The position numbers and the translations under genes were made by a program. A model generated the notes under the pieces. The model was given only the letters and a program-made list of their open reading frames with translations, searched no databases and was not told where the DNA came from. This document shows, in pieces, positions 50,681 through 63,440 of a stretch of 64,000 nucleotides of DNA. The first letter of the stretch is position 1, and every line of letters starts with the position of its first letter. Location of the stretch: NCBI GenBank assembly GCA_022702705.1, contig CM040428.1, forward strand, positions 90,288,933-90,352,932, in the 5' to 3' direction. This DNA comes from Papilionanthe hookeriana x Papilionanthe teres (taxonomy: Eukaryota; Streptophyta; Magnoliopsida; Asparagales; Orchidaceae).

Positions 50681-53088
50681 TTTTTACTAATGACCACCCA
50701 TTGACCTAGTAGGTCAACTTTTGACCAAAAAGTTAACTTAAGTCGTAACGGTCAATTTTTGACCTGATGATAAATCCATTGATCCAATAGGTCATCTTTT
50801 GACCAAAAAGTCATCTTTGGTCAAAATAGTCAATTCTTGAACCCAATTACGAACTCATTGACCAAGTTGGTCAATTTTTGACCAAAAATTCAACTTTGGT
50901 CAAAATGGTCAATTTCTGACCAAATGACCACCCCATTGACCCAATGGCTAAAATTTTTACCAAAAATTAAATTTTGGTCAAAATAGGTCAACAATTAACT
51001 AAAAGTCATCTTTGGTCGAAATGGTTAATTTTTGACACAATGACCACCCGTTGACCAAATGGGTTAACTTTTGACCACAAAGTCAATTTTGGTCAAAATT
51101 ATCAATTTTTGGTATAATGACCAACTATTGGCCGAGTAAGCCAATCTCTGACCAAAAAGTTAATTTTGATCAAAATGGTCAATCCTTGACCCAATGACCA
51201 ACCCATTGATCGAATAAGTCAACTTTTAAACAAAAAGTCAACTTTGGTCAATATGATAAATCATTTGACCCAAAGACCAACACATTGGCTTAATATGTCA
51301 AATTTTAACCAAAAAGTCAATTTTGGTCAAAATAGTCAATTTTTGACCAAATGACCAATTATTAACCCAGTAAGCCAATCTTTGACCAAAAAGTCAACTT
51401 TGGTCAAAAAGGTCAATCCTTGTCCTAATGACCAACCCATTGACCCAATAGTTCAACTTTTGACCAAAAAGTCAACTTTGGTCAAAATGATCAATCCTTG
51501 TCCCAATGACTAATCCATTGGCCTAGTAGGTCAAATTTTGGCCAAAAACTCAATTTTGGTCAAAATCGACAATTTTTAAATTAATGTCCAATTATTGACC
51601 CAATAAGTTAATCTCTGAAAAAAAGTCAAATTTGGTCAAAATGGTCAATCCTTGACCCAATAACATACCCATTGAACCAATCGGTCATCATTGTCAATTT
51701 TTGACCTAATGACCTCCCATTGACCCACTAGGTCAACTTTTGACAAAAAAGTCAACTTTCGTCAAAATGGTTAATTTTTGACCCAATGACCAAACCATTG
51801 ACCTTATAGGTCAACTTTTGATGAAAAGGTTATCTTTGGTCAAAATGGTAAATTCTTGACCAAATTACCAACTCATTGACCAAATAGGTCAACTTTTAAC
51901 GAAAAAGTAAACTTTGATCAAAATGGTCAATTTCTGATACCATGACCACTCCGTTGACCAATGGGTTAACTTTTGACCAAAAATTCAATTTTTGACCTAA
52001 CGACCAATTATTGACCCAATAAATCAAACTATGACCAAAAAGTCAACTTTGGTCAAAATGGTTAATCCTTGACCAAATGACAAACACAGTGACCCTATAG
52101 GTCAACTTTTGACCAAAAAGTCAATTTTGGTCAAAATAGTCAATTTTTGACCTAATGACCACCCATTGACCCAATATGTTAACTTTTGACCAAAAATTTA
52201 ACTTTGGTCAAAATGGTCAATTTATGACCCAATGACCAACACATTGACCTAATAGATCAACTATTGATAAAAAAGTCATCTTCAGTCAAAATGGTTAATT
52301 GTTGACCCAATTACCAACTCATTGACCAAATAGGTAAACTTTTGACCAAAAAGTCAACTTTGGTCAAAATGATCAATTTTTGACTTAATGACCACCCCGT
52401 TGACCCAATGGTTCAACTTTTTACTAAAATTTAATTTCAGATAAAATAAACAATTTTTGAACTATTGACCTATTATTGACCCAAAAAGTCAACCACTAAC
52501 CAAAAAGCCAATTTTGGTCAAAATGGAGAATTCTTGAGCGAATGAACAACTCATTGACCCAATAGGTAAACTTTTAACAAAAAACTCAACTTTGGTCAAA
52601 CCTTGACCTAATGACGAGACCATTGACCCAATAAGTCAACTTTTGACCAAAAAGTTAATTTTGGTCTAAATAGTCAATTTTTGACATAATGTCCAATTAT
52701 TGACTTAGTATGCCATTCTCCGACCAAAAAATCAACTTCGGTCAAAATGGTTGATCTTTGACCAAATGACAAACCCATTGACCCAACAGGTCAACTTTTG
52801 ACCAGAAAGTCAACTTTGGTCAATATGGTCAATTTCTGACCCAATGACCAACCCATTGACCCAATGTCAACTTTTAACCAAAAAGTCTACTTTAGTCAAA
52901 ATGGTCAAAACTTGACCCAATGACCAACCCATTGACCCAATAGGTAACTTCTCACCTAAAAGTCAATCTTGGTCAAAATAGTCAAATTTTGACCTAATGA
53001 TCTCCCATTGACCAAATAGGTCAAGTTTTGACCAAAAAGTCAAATTTGGTCAAAATGGTCTATTTTTTACCTAATGTCTAACCCATTG
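50681..53088 (+). repeat. Array T satellite between S fragment and 3.88 kb HOR
   Basis: These are ordinary monomer classes in the same orientation with frequent small indels. A partial loss near 51690 leaves GGTCATCATTGTC. No gene or unique sequence was found. Confidence 0.6.
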
Positions 53089-56000
53089 ACCAATTCTTGA
53101 CCCAATGACCAACGCATGGACCCAATAAGTTAGCTTTTCAACAAAAAGTCAATTTGGTTCAAAATAGTAAATTTTTGATCTAATGACCAATTATTGACCC
53201 AATAAGTCAATCTCTGACAAAAAAGTCAACTTTAGTCATAATGATCAATACTTGACCCAATGAGAAACCCATTGACCCAATAGGTCAAAGTTTGACCAAA
53301 AAGTAAACTTTGATCAAAATGGTAAATCCTTCACCCAATGACCAAGCCACTAACCCAATAGATCGACTTTTGACCAAAAGTCAATTTTGGTCGAAATAGT
53401 CAATTTTTTACCTAATGACTAATTATTAGCCCAGTAAGCCAATCTTTGACCAAAAGTCAACATTGGTCAAAATGACCAATCCATTGATCCAATTGGTCAA
53501 CTTTTGACCAAAAAGTCAACTTTGGTCAAAATGATCAATGCTTGACCCAATGACCAACCTATTGGCCTAATAGGTCAACTTTTGACCAAAAAGTTAATTT
53601 TGGTCAAAATAGTCAATTTTTGAAATAATGACCAATTATTGACCCAATAAGTCAATCTCTGACTAAAAAGCCAACTTTGGTTAAAATGGTCAATCCTTGA
53701 CCCAATGAAAAAGCCATTAACCTAATAGATTAACTTTTGACTAAAAAGTCAACTTTGGTCAAAATGGACAATTTTTTACCCAATGACCAACCTAATAGAT
53801 CAATTTTTGACCAAAAAGTCATCTTCAGTCAGAATGTTTAATTATTGACCCCATTACGAACTCATTGACCAAATAGGCAAACTTTTTACTAAAAAGTCAA
53901 CTTTGGTCAAAATGGTCAATTTCTGACCCAATGACTACCCCTTTGACCAAATGGGTCAACTTTTGACTAAAAATTTAATTTTGTCAAAATAATCAATTTT
54001 TAACCTAATGAACAATTATTGACCCAATAAGTCAATCTACGACCAAAATGTCAATTTTTGTCAAAATGGTGAATCCTTAACACAAAGACAAATCTATCGA
54101 CCCAATAGGTCAACTTTTGACCAAAAAGTTAATTTTGGTCAAAATTGTTAATTTTTGACCTAATGAGCACCCCATTAACCCAATAAGTCAACTTTTGACC
54201 AAAAAGTCAAGTTTGGTTAAAATAGTCAATTTTTGACCCAATTACTAACTCATTAACCCAATAGGTCACCTTTTGACCAAAAAGTCAACTTTGGTCAAAA
54301 TCATCAATCCTTGACCCAATGACCAACCTATAGAACCAATAAGTTAACTTTTGACCAAAATAGTCAAATTTTGACATAATGACCAATTATTGACCCAATA
54401 AGTCAATCTCTTACCAAAAGGTCAACTTTGGTCAAAATGGTCAATCCTTGACCTAATGACCAACCAATTGAACCAATAGGTCAACTTTTGACCAAAAAGT
54501 GAACTTCAGTCAAGATAGTCAATCCTTGACATAATGACCAACCCAATAACACAATAGGTCAACTTTTGACCAAAAAGTTAATTTTGGTCAATATAGTTAA
54601 ATTTTAACCTAATGACCACCCTATTTACCCAATATGTCAACTTTTGACCAAAAAGTCAACTTCGGTCAAAATGGTCAATTTCTGACCCAATGACCTCTCC
54701 ATTGATCCAATGGTTCAACTTTTGACCAAAAATTCATTTTTGGTCAAAATAGTCAAATTTTGACCTAATGACCAATTATTGACCTAGTAAGTCAATCTCT
54801 GACCAAAAAGTTAAATTTGGTCAAAATGGTCAATCCTTGACCCAATGACCAACCCATTGACCCAATCGACCAACTTTTAACCAAAAAGTCAACTATGATC
54901 AAAATGGTCAATCTTTGACCCAATGACTTAATAGGTCAACTTTTGACCAAAAAGTCAATTTGGGTCAAAATAGGCAATTTTTAACATAATGACCAACTCA
55001 TTGGCACAATAAGTTAACTTTTGACCAAAAAGTCAATTTTGGTCAAAATAGTCAGTTTTTGACCTAATGACCACCAAATTGACCCAATAAGTCAACTTTT
55101 GACCAAAAAATCAATTTTGGTCAAAATAGTCAATTTTTGACCTAATGACCAAATATTGACCAAATAAACCAATCTCTGACTAAAAAGTTAACTTCAGCCA
55201 AAATGGTCAATTCTTGACCCAATGACCAACCCATTGACCAGATAAGTCAATATTTGACTAAAAAGTCTACTTTGGTCAAAATGATCAATCCTTGACCCAA
55301 CGACCAACCCATTGACCAATAGGTCAACTTTTGACCAAAAAGTGAACTTTAGTCAAAATAGTCAATCCTTGACACAATGACCAACCTAACGATACAATAT
55401 GTCAACTTTTGACCAAAAATTTTGGCCATTATTGTCAATTTTTAACCTAATGACCACCTTATTGACCCAATATGTCAACTTTTGCCCAAAAAGTCAACTT
55501 TGGTCAAAATGGTCTTTTTCTGACCTAATGACCTCCCCATTGACCCAATGGGTCAACTTTTGACCAAAAATTCGTTTTGGGACAAATTAGTCAATTTTTG
55601 ACCTAATGACCAATTATTGACCCATTAATCAATCTCTGACCAAAAAGTCAAATTTGGTCAAAATGGTCAATCCTTGACCCAATGACCAGATAGGTCAACT
55701 TTTGACTAAAAAGTCAACTTTGGTCAAATTATCAATCGTTGACCCAACGACCATCCCATTGGTCTAATAGATCAACTTTTGAACAAAAAGTCAATTTTGG
55801 TCAAAATAGTCAATTTTTGAATTAATGACCAATTATTGACCCAATCAGTCAATCTCTGACCAAAAAGTCAACTTTAGTCAAAATGGTCAATCCTTAACCC
55901 AAAGACAAACCCATTGACGCAATAAGACAACTTTTGACCAAAAAGTCAATTTTGGTCAAGATAATCAATTTTTGACCTGATGACCACCCATTGACCCAAT

Positions 56001-56974
56001 AGATCAACTTTTGACCAAAATGTTAACTTTGGTCAAAATGGTAAATTTTTGACTTAATGACTACCCCGTTGACCTAATTGGTAAACTTTTGACCAAAAAT
56101 TCAATTTTGGTAAAAAATTTAGACCAAAAAGTCATCATTGGTCAAAATGGTCAATTTCTGACCTAATGACCACCTGTTGACCCAATGAGTTAACTTTTGA
56201 CCAAAAAATCAATTTCGGTCAAAATAGTAAATTTTTGACCTAATGACTAATTAATGACCCAATAAGCTAATCTCTATCTAAGAAGTGAACTTTGGTCAAA
56301 ATGGTCAAAACTTGACCCAATGACAAACCCACTGACCCAATAAGTCAACTTTTGACCAAAAAGTCAAATTATGTCAAAATAGTCAATTTTTGACCGAATG
56401 ACCAAAATAGTCAATTTTTGAATTAATAACTAATTATTGACCCAATAAGCCCATCTGTGACAAAAAATTCAACTTTGGTCAAAATGGTCATTCCTTAACC
56501 CAATGACAAACCCATTGACCCAATAGGTCAACATTTGACCAAAAAGTCAATTTTGGTTAAAATAGTTAATTTTTGACATAATAACCACCCATTGACCTAA
56601 TAGGTCCACTTTTGACCAAAAAGTCAACTTCGGTCAAAATAGTCAATTTTTGACTTAAAGACCACCCTGTTAACCCAATGGGTTAACTTTTGACCAAAAA
56701 ATCAATTTTGGTCAAAATAGTTAATTTTTGACCTATTGACCAGTTATTGACCCAATAAGTCAATCTCTGACCAAAAAGTCAACTTTTGTCAAAATGGTCA
56801 ATCCTTGGCCCAATGACAAACCCATTGTCCCAATAGTTCAACTTTTGACTAAAAAGTCAATTTTGGTCAAAATAATCAAATTTTCACTTAAAGACCACCC
56901 ATTGACCTAATAGGTTAACGTTTGACCAAAATGTCAACTTTGGTCAAAATAGTCAATTTTTAAACTTTCGACCA
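53089..56974 (+). repeat. 3.88 kb higher-order repeat, copy 1
   Basis: ACCAATTCTTGACCCAATGA then CCAACGCATGGA occurs at 53089 and 56975, about 3886 bp apart. GTCAAGTTTGGTTAAAAT is at 54206 and 58087 (3881 bp). GTCAAGATAGTCAATCCTTG followed by GACATAATGACC is at about 54512 and 58392. The rare CATGG (for CATTG) and TTTTCAA variants are shared. Copy 1 contains a long S-type run (about 54.0-56.4 kb), including CCTATAGAACC, GTGAACTTCAGTC and GTGAACTTTGGTC with CAAAACTTGACCC (about 56288). Confidence 0.82.
54000..56385 (+). repeat. S-type run inside array T (about 2.4 kb)
   Basis: The order GTCAAGTTTGGTTAAAAT (54206), CCTATAGAACC (about 54326), GTGAACTT (about 54500), a CAATCAGTC form, CCTTAACCCAAAGACAAAC (55896), GTCAAGATAATC and GTGAACTTTGGTCAAAATGG (about 56286) follows the first half of S superblocks 2 and 4. 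A second GTGAACTTTAGTC module near 55343 is out of order, suggesting an internal 0.84 kb duplication. The S landmarks of the second half (the GTCGAC and CCCTATGGG monomers) do not follow. Confidence 0.72.
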
Positions 56975-58550
56975 ATTCTTGACCCAATGACCAACGCATG
57001 GAGCAATAAGTTAACTTTTCAAGAAAAAGTCAATTTGGCTCAAAATAGTCAATTTTTTATCCAAAGACCAATTATTGACCCAATACGTCAATCTTTGAAA
57101 AAAAGTCAATTTTAGTCATAATGGTCAATCCTTAAACCAATGAGAAATCCATTGACCCAATAGGTCAACTTTTGACCAAAAAGTCAACTTTGGTCAAAAT
57201 GGTAAATCCTTCACCCAATGACCAAGCCACTGACCGAATATATCGTCTTTTGACAAAAAGTCAATTTTGGTCAAAATAGTCAATTTTTTACCTAATGATC
57301 AATTATTGACTCAATAAGCTAATCTCTGACCAAAAAGTCAACACTAGTCATAATGACCAATCCATTTATCTAATTGGTCAACTTTTAACCAAAAAGTCAA
57401 CTTTGGTTAAAATGATCAATGCTTGACCTAATGACCAACCCATTGGCCTAATAGGTCAACTTTTGACCAAAAAGTTAATTTTGGTCAAAATAGTCAATTT
57501 TCGAATTAATGACCAATTATTGACCCAATATGTCAATCTCTGACCAAAAAGCCAACTTTGGTTAAAATGGTTAATCCTTGACCCAATGAAAACCCCATTG
57601 ACCTAATAGGTCAACTTTTGACAAAAAAGTCAACTTTGGTCAAAATGGTCAATTTTTCACCAAATGACCAACCCAATAGATCAATTTTTGACCAAAAAGT
57701 CATCTTCGGTCAGAATGGTTAATTCTTGGCCCCATTACTAACTCATTGACCAAATAGGCAAACTTTTGACCAAAAAGTAAACTTTGGTCAAAATGGTCAA
57801 TTTCTGACCTAATGACCACCCCTTTTACCAAATGGGTCAACTTTTGACCAAAAATTTAATTTATTCAAAATAATCAATTTTTAACCTAATGACCAATTAT
57901 TGACCCAATAAGTCAATCTATGACCAAAAAGTTAATTTTTGTCAAAATGGTAAATCCTTGACCCAAAGACAAATCTATTGACCCAATAGGTCAACTTTTA
58001 ACCAAAAAGCTAATTTTGGTCAAAATTGTAAATTTTTGACTTAATGAGCACCCCATTAACACAATAAGTCAACTTTTGACCAAAAAGTCAAGTTTGGTTA
58101 AAATGGTCAATTTCTGAACTAATTACAAACCCATTAAACCAATAGGTCAGCTTTTAACCAAAAAGTCAACTTTGGTCAAAATCTTCAATCCTTGACCCAA
58201 TGACCAACCTATAGATCCAATAAGTCAACTTTTGACCAAAATAGTCAATTTTTGACATAATGACCAATTATTGACCCAATAAGTCAATCTCTGACCAAAA
58301 GGTCAACTTTGGTCAAAATGGTTAATCCTTGACCTAATGACTAACCCATTGAACCAATATGTCAACTTTTGACCAAAAAGTGAACTTTAGTCAAGATAGT
58401 CAATCCTTGACATAATGACCAACCCAATGACACAATAGGTCAACTTTTGACCAAAAAGTTAATTTTGGTCAATATAGTCAATTTTTAACCTAATGACCAT
58501 CTTATTGACCTAATATGTCAACTTTTGACCAAAAAGTCAACTTTAGTCAA
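56975..58550 (+). repeat. 3.88 kb higher-order repeat, copy 2 (truncated)
   Basis: This follows copy 1 from the CATGGAGCAATAAGTT monomer to ATGACCATCTTATTGACC near 58495. It then breaks near 58550, where AAAAGGTTAACTTTGACC and AAGTTAATGTGTC form a scrambled short monomer. Only about 1.58 kb of the 3.88 kb unit is therefore present. Its end includes the S-type GTCAAGTTTGG to GTCAAGATAGTC segment (58087-58510). Confidence 0.8.
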
Positions 58551-61500
58551 AAGGTTAACTTTGACCAAAAAGTTAATGTGTCAAAGTAGTCAATTTTTTA
58601 CCTAATGACCAATTATTGACCCAGTAAGCCAATCTCTGACAAAAAAGTCAACTTTTGTCAAAATGGTGAATCCTTGACCCAATGACCAAACCAATGACCT
58701 AATATGTCAACTTTTGACCAAAAGTTCATCTTTGGTTAAAATGATTAATCCTTGACTTAATGACCAACCCATTGACCAAATTGGTCAACTTTTAACAAAA
58801 AATTTAATTTTGGTCAAAATAGTCAATTTTTGAATTAATGACTAATATTGACCCAAAAAGTCAATCTCTGACCAAAAAGTCATCTTTGGTCAAAATGGTT
58901 AATCCTTGACCCAGTTACAAACACATTGACCCAGTAGGTCAACTCTTGACCAAAAAGTCAAATTTGGTAAAAAATAGTCAATTTTTGACATACTGACCAC
59001 CCACTAACCCAATAGGTTAACATTTGATCAAAAAGTTAACTTTGGTCAAAATGGTTAATTTTTGACCCAATGACCAACCCATTGACCCAATAGATCAATA
59101 TTTGACCAAAAAGTCATCTTCAGTCAAAATGGTCAATTCTTGACCCAATTACCAACTTAATGACCAAATAAGTCAACTTTTGAACAAAAAGTCAACTTTG
59201 GTTAAAATGGTCATTTTCTGACCCAATGACCACCTCGTTGACCCAATGGGTCAACTTTTGACCAAAAATTTAATTTTGGTCAAAATATTCATCATTTGAC
59301 CTAATGACCAATTATTGACCCAAAAAGTGAATCTCTGACCAAAAAGTCAACTTTGACACAAACTCATCATTAGGGAAACTTTGACCAAAATAATCAACAT
59401 TTGATTATTTTGACCAAAATGGTCAATACTTGACCCAATTACCAACTCAATGACCAAATAAGTCAACTTTTGACCAAAAAGTCAACTTTGATCAAAATGG
59501 TCAATTTCTGACTCAATAACCAACCTGTTAACATAGTGGGTTAACTTTTGAGAATAATTTTATTTTGGTCAAAGTAATCAATATTTGACCTAATGACCAA
59601 TTATTAACCCAATAAGTCAATCTCTGACCAAAAAGTCCACTTTGGTCAAAATAGTCAATCCTTGACCCAATGACTAACCCATTGACCCAATGACTAACCC
59701 ATTGACCCAATGACTAACCCATTGACCCAATGTGTCAACTTTTGAACAAAGAGTCAACTTTGGTAAAAATGGTCAATCCTTGACCCAATGACCATCTCAT
59801 CGACCCAATAGGTCAACTTTTGACCAAAAAATCAGTTTTGGTTAAAATAGTCAATTTTTAACCAAATTACCAATTATTGACCCAGTAAGCCAATCTCTGA
59901 CAAACAAGTCAACTTTGGTCAAAATGGTCAATCCTTGACTGAATGACCAACCCATTGGCCTAATAGGTCAACTTTTGACCAGAAAGACAATTTTGGTCAA
60001 AATAGTCAATTTTTAAATTAATGACCAATTATTGACCCAATAAATCAATCTCTGACCGAAAAGTCAACTTTGGTTAAAATGGTCAATCCTTGACCAAATG
60101 ACAAACTCATTGACCCAATAGGTCAACTTTTGACCAAATAGTCAATTTTGGTCAACATAATCAATTTTGCACTTAATGACCACCCATTGACCAAATAAGT
60201 CAACTTTTGACCAAAAAGTCAACTTCGGTCGAAATGGTTAATTTTTGACCCAATAACCAATTCATTGACCCAATAGGTCAACTTTTGACCAAAAACCAAC
60301 TTTCGTCAAAATGGTCAATTTCTGACCCAATGAACACCTCTTTGACCTAATGGGTTAACTTTTGACCAAAAATTCAATTTTGGTCAAAATAGTCAATTTT
60401 TGACCTAATGACCAATTATTGACCCAATAAGTCAATCTCTGACCAAAAAGTCAACTTTGGTCAAAATGGTCAATCCTTGATCCAATGGCAAACTCATCTA
60501 CCCAATAGGTCAACTTTTAACAAAATATTAATTTTGGTCAAAATGGTCATTTTTTGACCTAATGCCACCCATTGTCCCAATAGGTCAACTTTTGTCCAAA
60601 AAGTCAACTTTGGTCAAAATGGTTAATCCTTGACTCAATGACCAATTTATAGACACAATAGGTCAAATTTTGACCAAAATAGTCAATTTCTTGACATAAT
60701 GACCACCCTATTAACTCAATATGTCAACTTTCGACCAAAAAGTCAATTTTGGTCAAAATGTTAAATTTCTGACCCAATGACCACCTCATTAAACCAATGG
60801 GTCAACTTTTGACACAATTCTATTTTGGTCAACATAGTTTATTTTTGACCTAATCACCAATTATTGACCCAATAAGTCAATCTTTGACCAAAAAGTCAAC
60901 TTTGGTCAAAATGGTCAATCTTTGACCTAATGACCAACTCATTGACCCAATCAGTCAACTTTTGATCAAAAAGTCAACTATGGTCAAAATGGTCAATCTT
61001 TGACCCAATGACCCAATAGGTCAATCTTTGACATAATGACCAACTCATTGCCCCAATAGGTGAACTTTTGGCCTAAAAGTTAATTTTGGTCAAAATAGTC
61101 AAATTTTGACCTAATGACTATGCAATTGACCCAATAGGTCAACTTTTAACCAAAAAGTCAACTTTTGTCAAAAAGGACAATTTCTGACCCAATAACCAAC
61201 TCATTGATCCAATAGGTCAACTTTTTACCAAAAAGTCAACTTGTGTCAAAGTAGTCAATTTTTTACGTATGACCAATTATTGAAACCATAAGCCAATCTT
61301 TGACCAAAAAGTGAACTTTTGTCAAAATGGTGAATCCATGACCCAATGACCAAACCAATGACCCAATATGTCAACTTTTGACCAAAAGGTCATCTTTGGT
61401 CAAAATGATCAATCCTTGACTTAATGACCAACCCATTGGCCTAATAGGTCAACTTTTGACCAAAAATTCAATTTTTGGTCAAAATAGTCAATTTTTCAAT

Positions 61501-61972
61501 TAATGACCAATTATTGACCCAATAAATCAATCTCTGACCAAAAAGTCATCTTTGGTCAAAATGGTCAATCCTTGACCCAGTGACAAATCCATTGATCCAG
61601 TAAGTCAACTTTTGACCAAAAAGTCAATTTTTGTCAAAATAGTCAATTTTTGACTTAATGACCACCCATTAACCCAATAGGACAACATTTGACCAAAAAG
61701 TCATCTTCAGTCAAAATGGTCAGTTCTGGATCCAATTACTAACTAGTTGACCAAATTAGTCAACTTTTAACCAAAAAGTAAACTTTGGTCAAAATGGTCA
61801 ATTTCTGACCCAATAACCACCCCGTTGACCCAATGGGTCAACTTTTGACCAAAATTTTAATTTTGGTCAAAATAATCAACATTTGACCTAATGACCAATT
61901 ATTGAACCAAAAAGTCAAGCTCTGACCAAAAAGTCAACTTTGGTCAAAATGGTTAATCCATGACCCAGTCAC
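58551..61972 (+). repeat. Right-end HOR, copy 1 (about 3.06 kb offset)
   Basis: The monomer CAGTTACAAACACATTGACC, continuing CAGTAGG, at about 58912 is matched by CAGTCACAAACCCATTGACC at about 61975 (about 3.06 kb) and CAGTTACAAACCCATTGACC at about 63443. Companion monomers repeat in order, including TCATCTTCAGTC, a GACCAAATAAGTC form and a (C/A)ATTTGACCTAATGACC form. An irregular stretch lies at 59352-59400, where TTTGACACAAACTCATCATTAG departs from the monomer pattern. Confidence 0.7.
59664..59732 (+). repeat. 20-bp unit tandemly repeated 3.4 times
   Basis: GACCCAATGACTAACCCATT occurs three times without change at 59664-59683, 59684-59703 and 59704-59723, followed by GACCCAATG. The perfect identity implies a very recent slippage event. 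The unit spans two ~10 bp steps, so helical phase is preserved. Confidence 0.97.
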
Positions 61973-63440
61973 AAACCCATTGACCCAGTAGGTCAACTTT
62001 TGACCAAAAAGTCAATTTTGGTCAAAATAGTCAATTTTTGACCTAATGACCACCCATTAAGTCAATAGGTCAACTTTTGACCAAAAAGTCAACTTTGGTC
62101 AAAATGGTTAATTTTTGACCCAATGACCAACCCATTGACCCAATAGATCAAATTTTGACCAAAAAGTTATCTTCAGTCAAAATGGTCAATTCTTGACCCA
62201 ATTACCAATTCAATGACCAAATAAGTCAAATTTTGAACAAAAAGTCAACTTTGGTCAAAGTGGTCATTTTCTGACCCAATGACCACCTCGTTGACCCAAT
62301 GGGTCAACTTTTGACCAAAAATTTAATTTTGGTCAAAATAATCAACATTTGACCTAATGACCAATTATTGACCCAAAAAGTGAATCTCTAACCAAAAAGT
62401 CAGCTTTGGTCAAAATGGTCAATCTTTGACCTAATGCCCAACCCATTGACCCAATAGGTCAACTTTTGAACAAAAAGTCAACCTTGGTCAAAATGGTCAA
62501 TCCTTGACCCAATGATCAACTCATTGACCTAATAGGTCAACTTTGGACCAAAAAAATCAATTTTGGTTAAAATAATCAATTTTTGACCTAATGACCAATT
62601 ATTGACCCAGTAAGCCAATCTCTGACAAAAAAGTCAACTTTGGTCAAAATGGTCAATCCTTGACCCAATGACCAACCCATTGGCCTAAAAGGTCAACTTT
62701 TGACCAAAAAGACAATTTTAGTAAAAAATAGTCAATTTTTGAATTAATGACCAGTTATTGACCCAAAAAGTCAACTTTTGACAAAAAAGTCAACTTTGAT
62801 CAAAATGGACAATCGTTGAACAAATGACAAACCCGTTAACCCAATAGGTTAACTTTTGACCAAATAGTCAATTTTGGTCAAAATAATCAATTTTTGACTT
62901 AATGACCACCCATTGACCCAATAAGTCAACTTTTGACCAAAAAGTCAACTTTGGTCAAAATTGTCAATTTTTGACCCATTTACCAACTCATTGACCCAAT
63001 AAGTCAACTTTTGACCAAAAAGTCAACCTTTGTCAAAATGGTCAATTTTTTACCCAATGACTACCTCATTGACCCAATGGGTTAACTTTTGACCAAAAAT
63101 TCAATTTTGGACAAAATAGTCAATTTTTAACCTATTGACCAATTTTTTACCCAATAAGTCAATCTCTGGCCAAAAAGTAAACTTTGGTAAAAATGGTCAA
63201 TCCTTGACCCAATGACAAAACCAATGACCAAATAGGTCAAATTTCGACCGAAAAGTCAACTTCAGTCAAAATGATCAATCCTTGACTTAATGACCAACCC
63301 TTTGGCCTAATAGGTCAACTTATGACAAAAATTTCAATTTTGGTCAAAATAGTCAATTTTTGAATTAATGACCAATTCTTGACCCAATAAGTCAATCTCT
63401 GACCAAAAAGTCAACTTTGGTCAAAATGGTCAATCCTTGA
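61973..63440 (+). repeat. Right-end HOR, copy 2 (about 1.47 kb)
   Basis: From CAGTCACAAACCCATTGACC (about 61975) to CAGTTACAAACCCATTGACC (about 63443) the spacing is about 1.47 kb. The spacing from AACATTTGACCTAATGACC (about 62343) to its counterpart near 63807 is the same. Half the length of copy 1, it may have lost about 1.6 kb or represent the basic unit. Confidence 0.7.
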
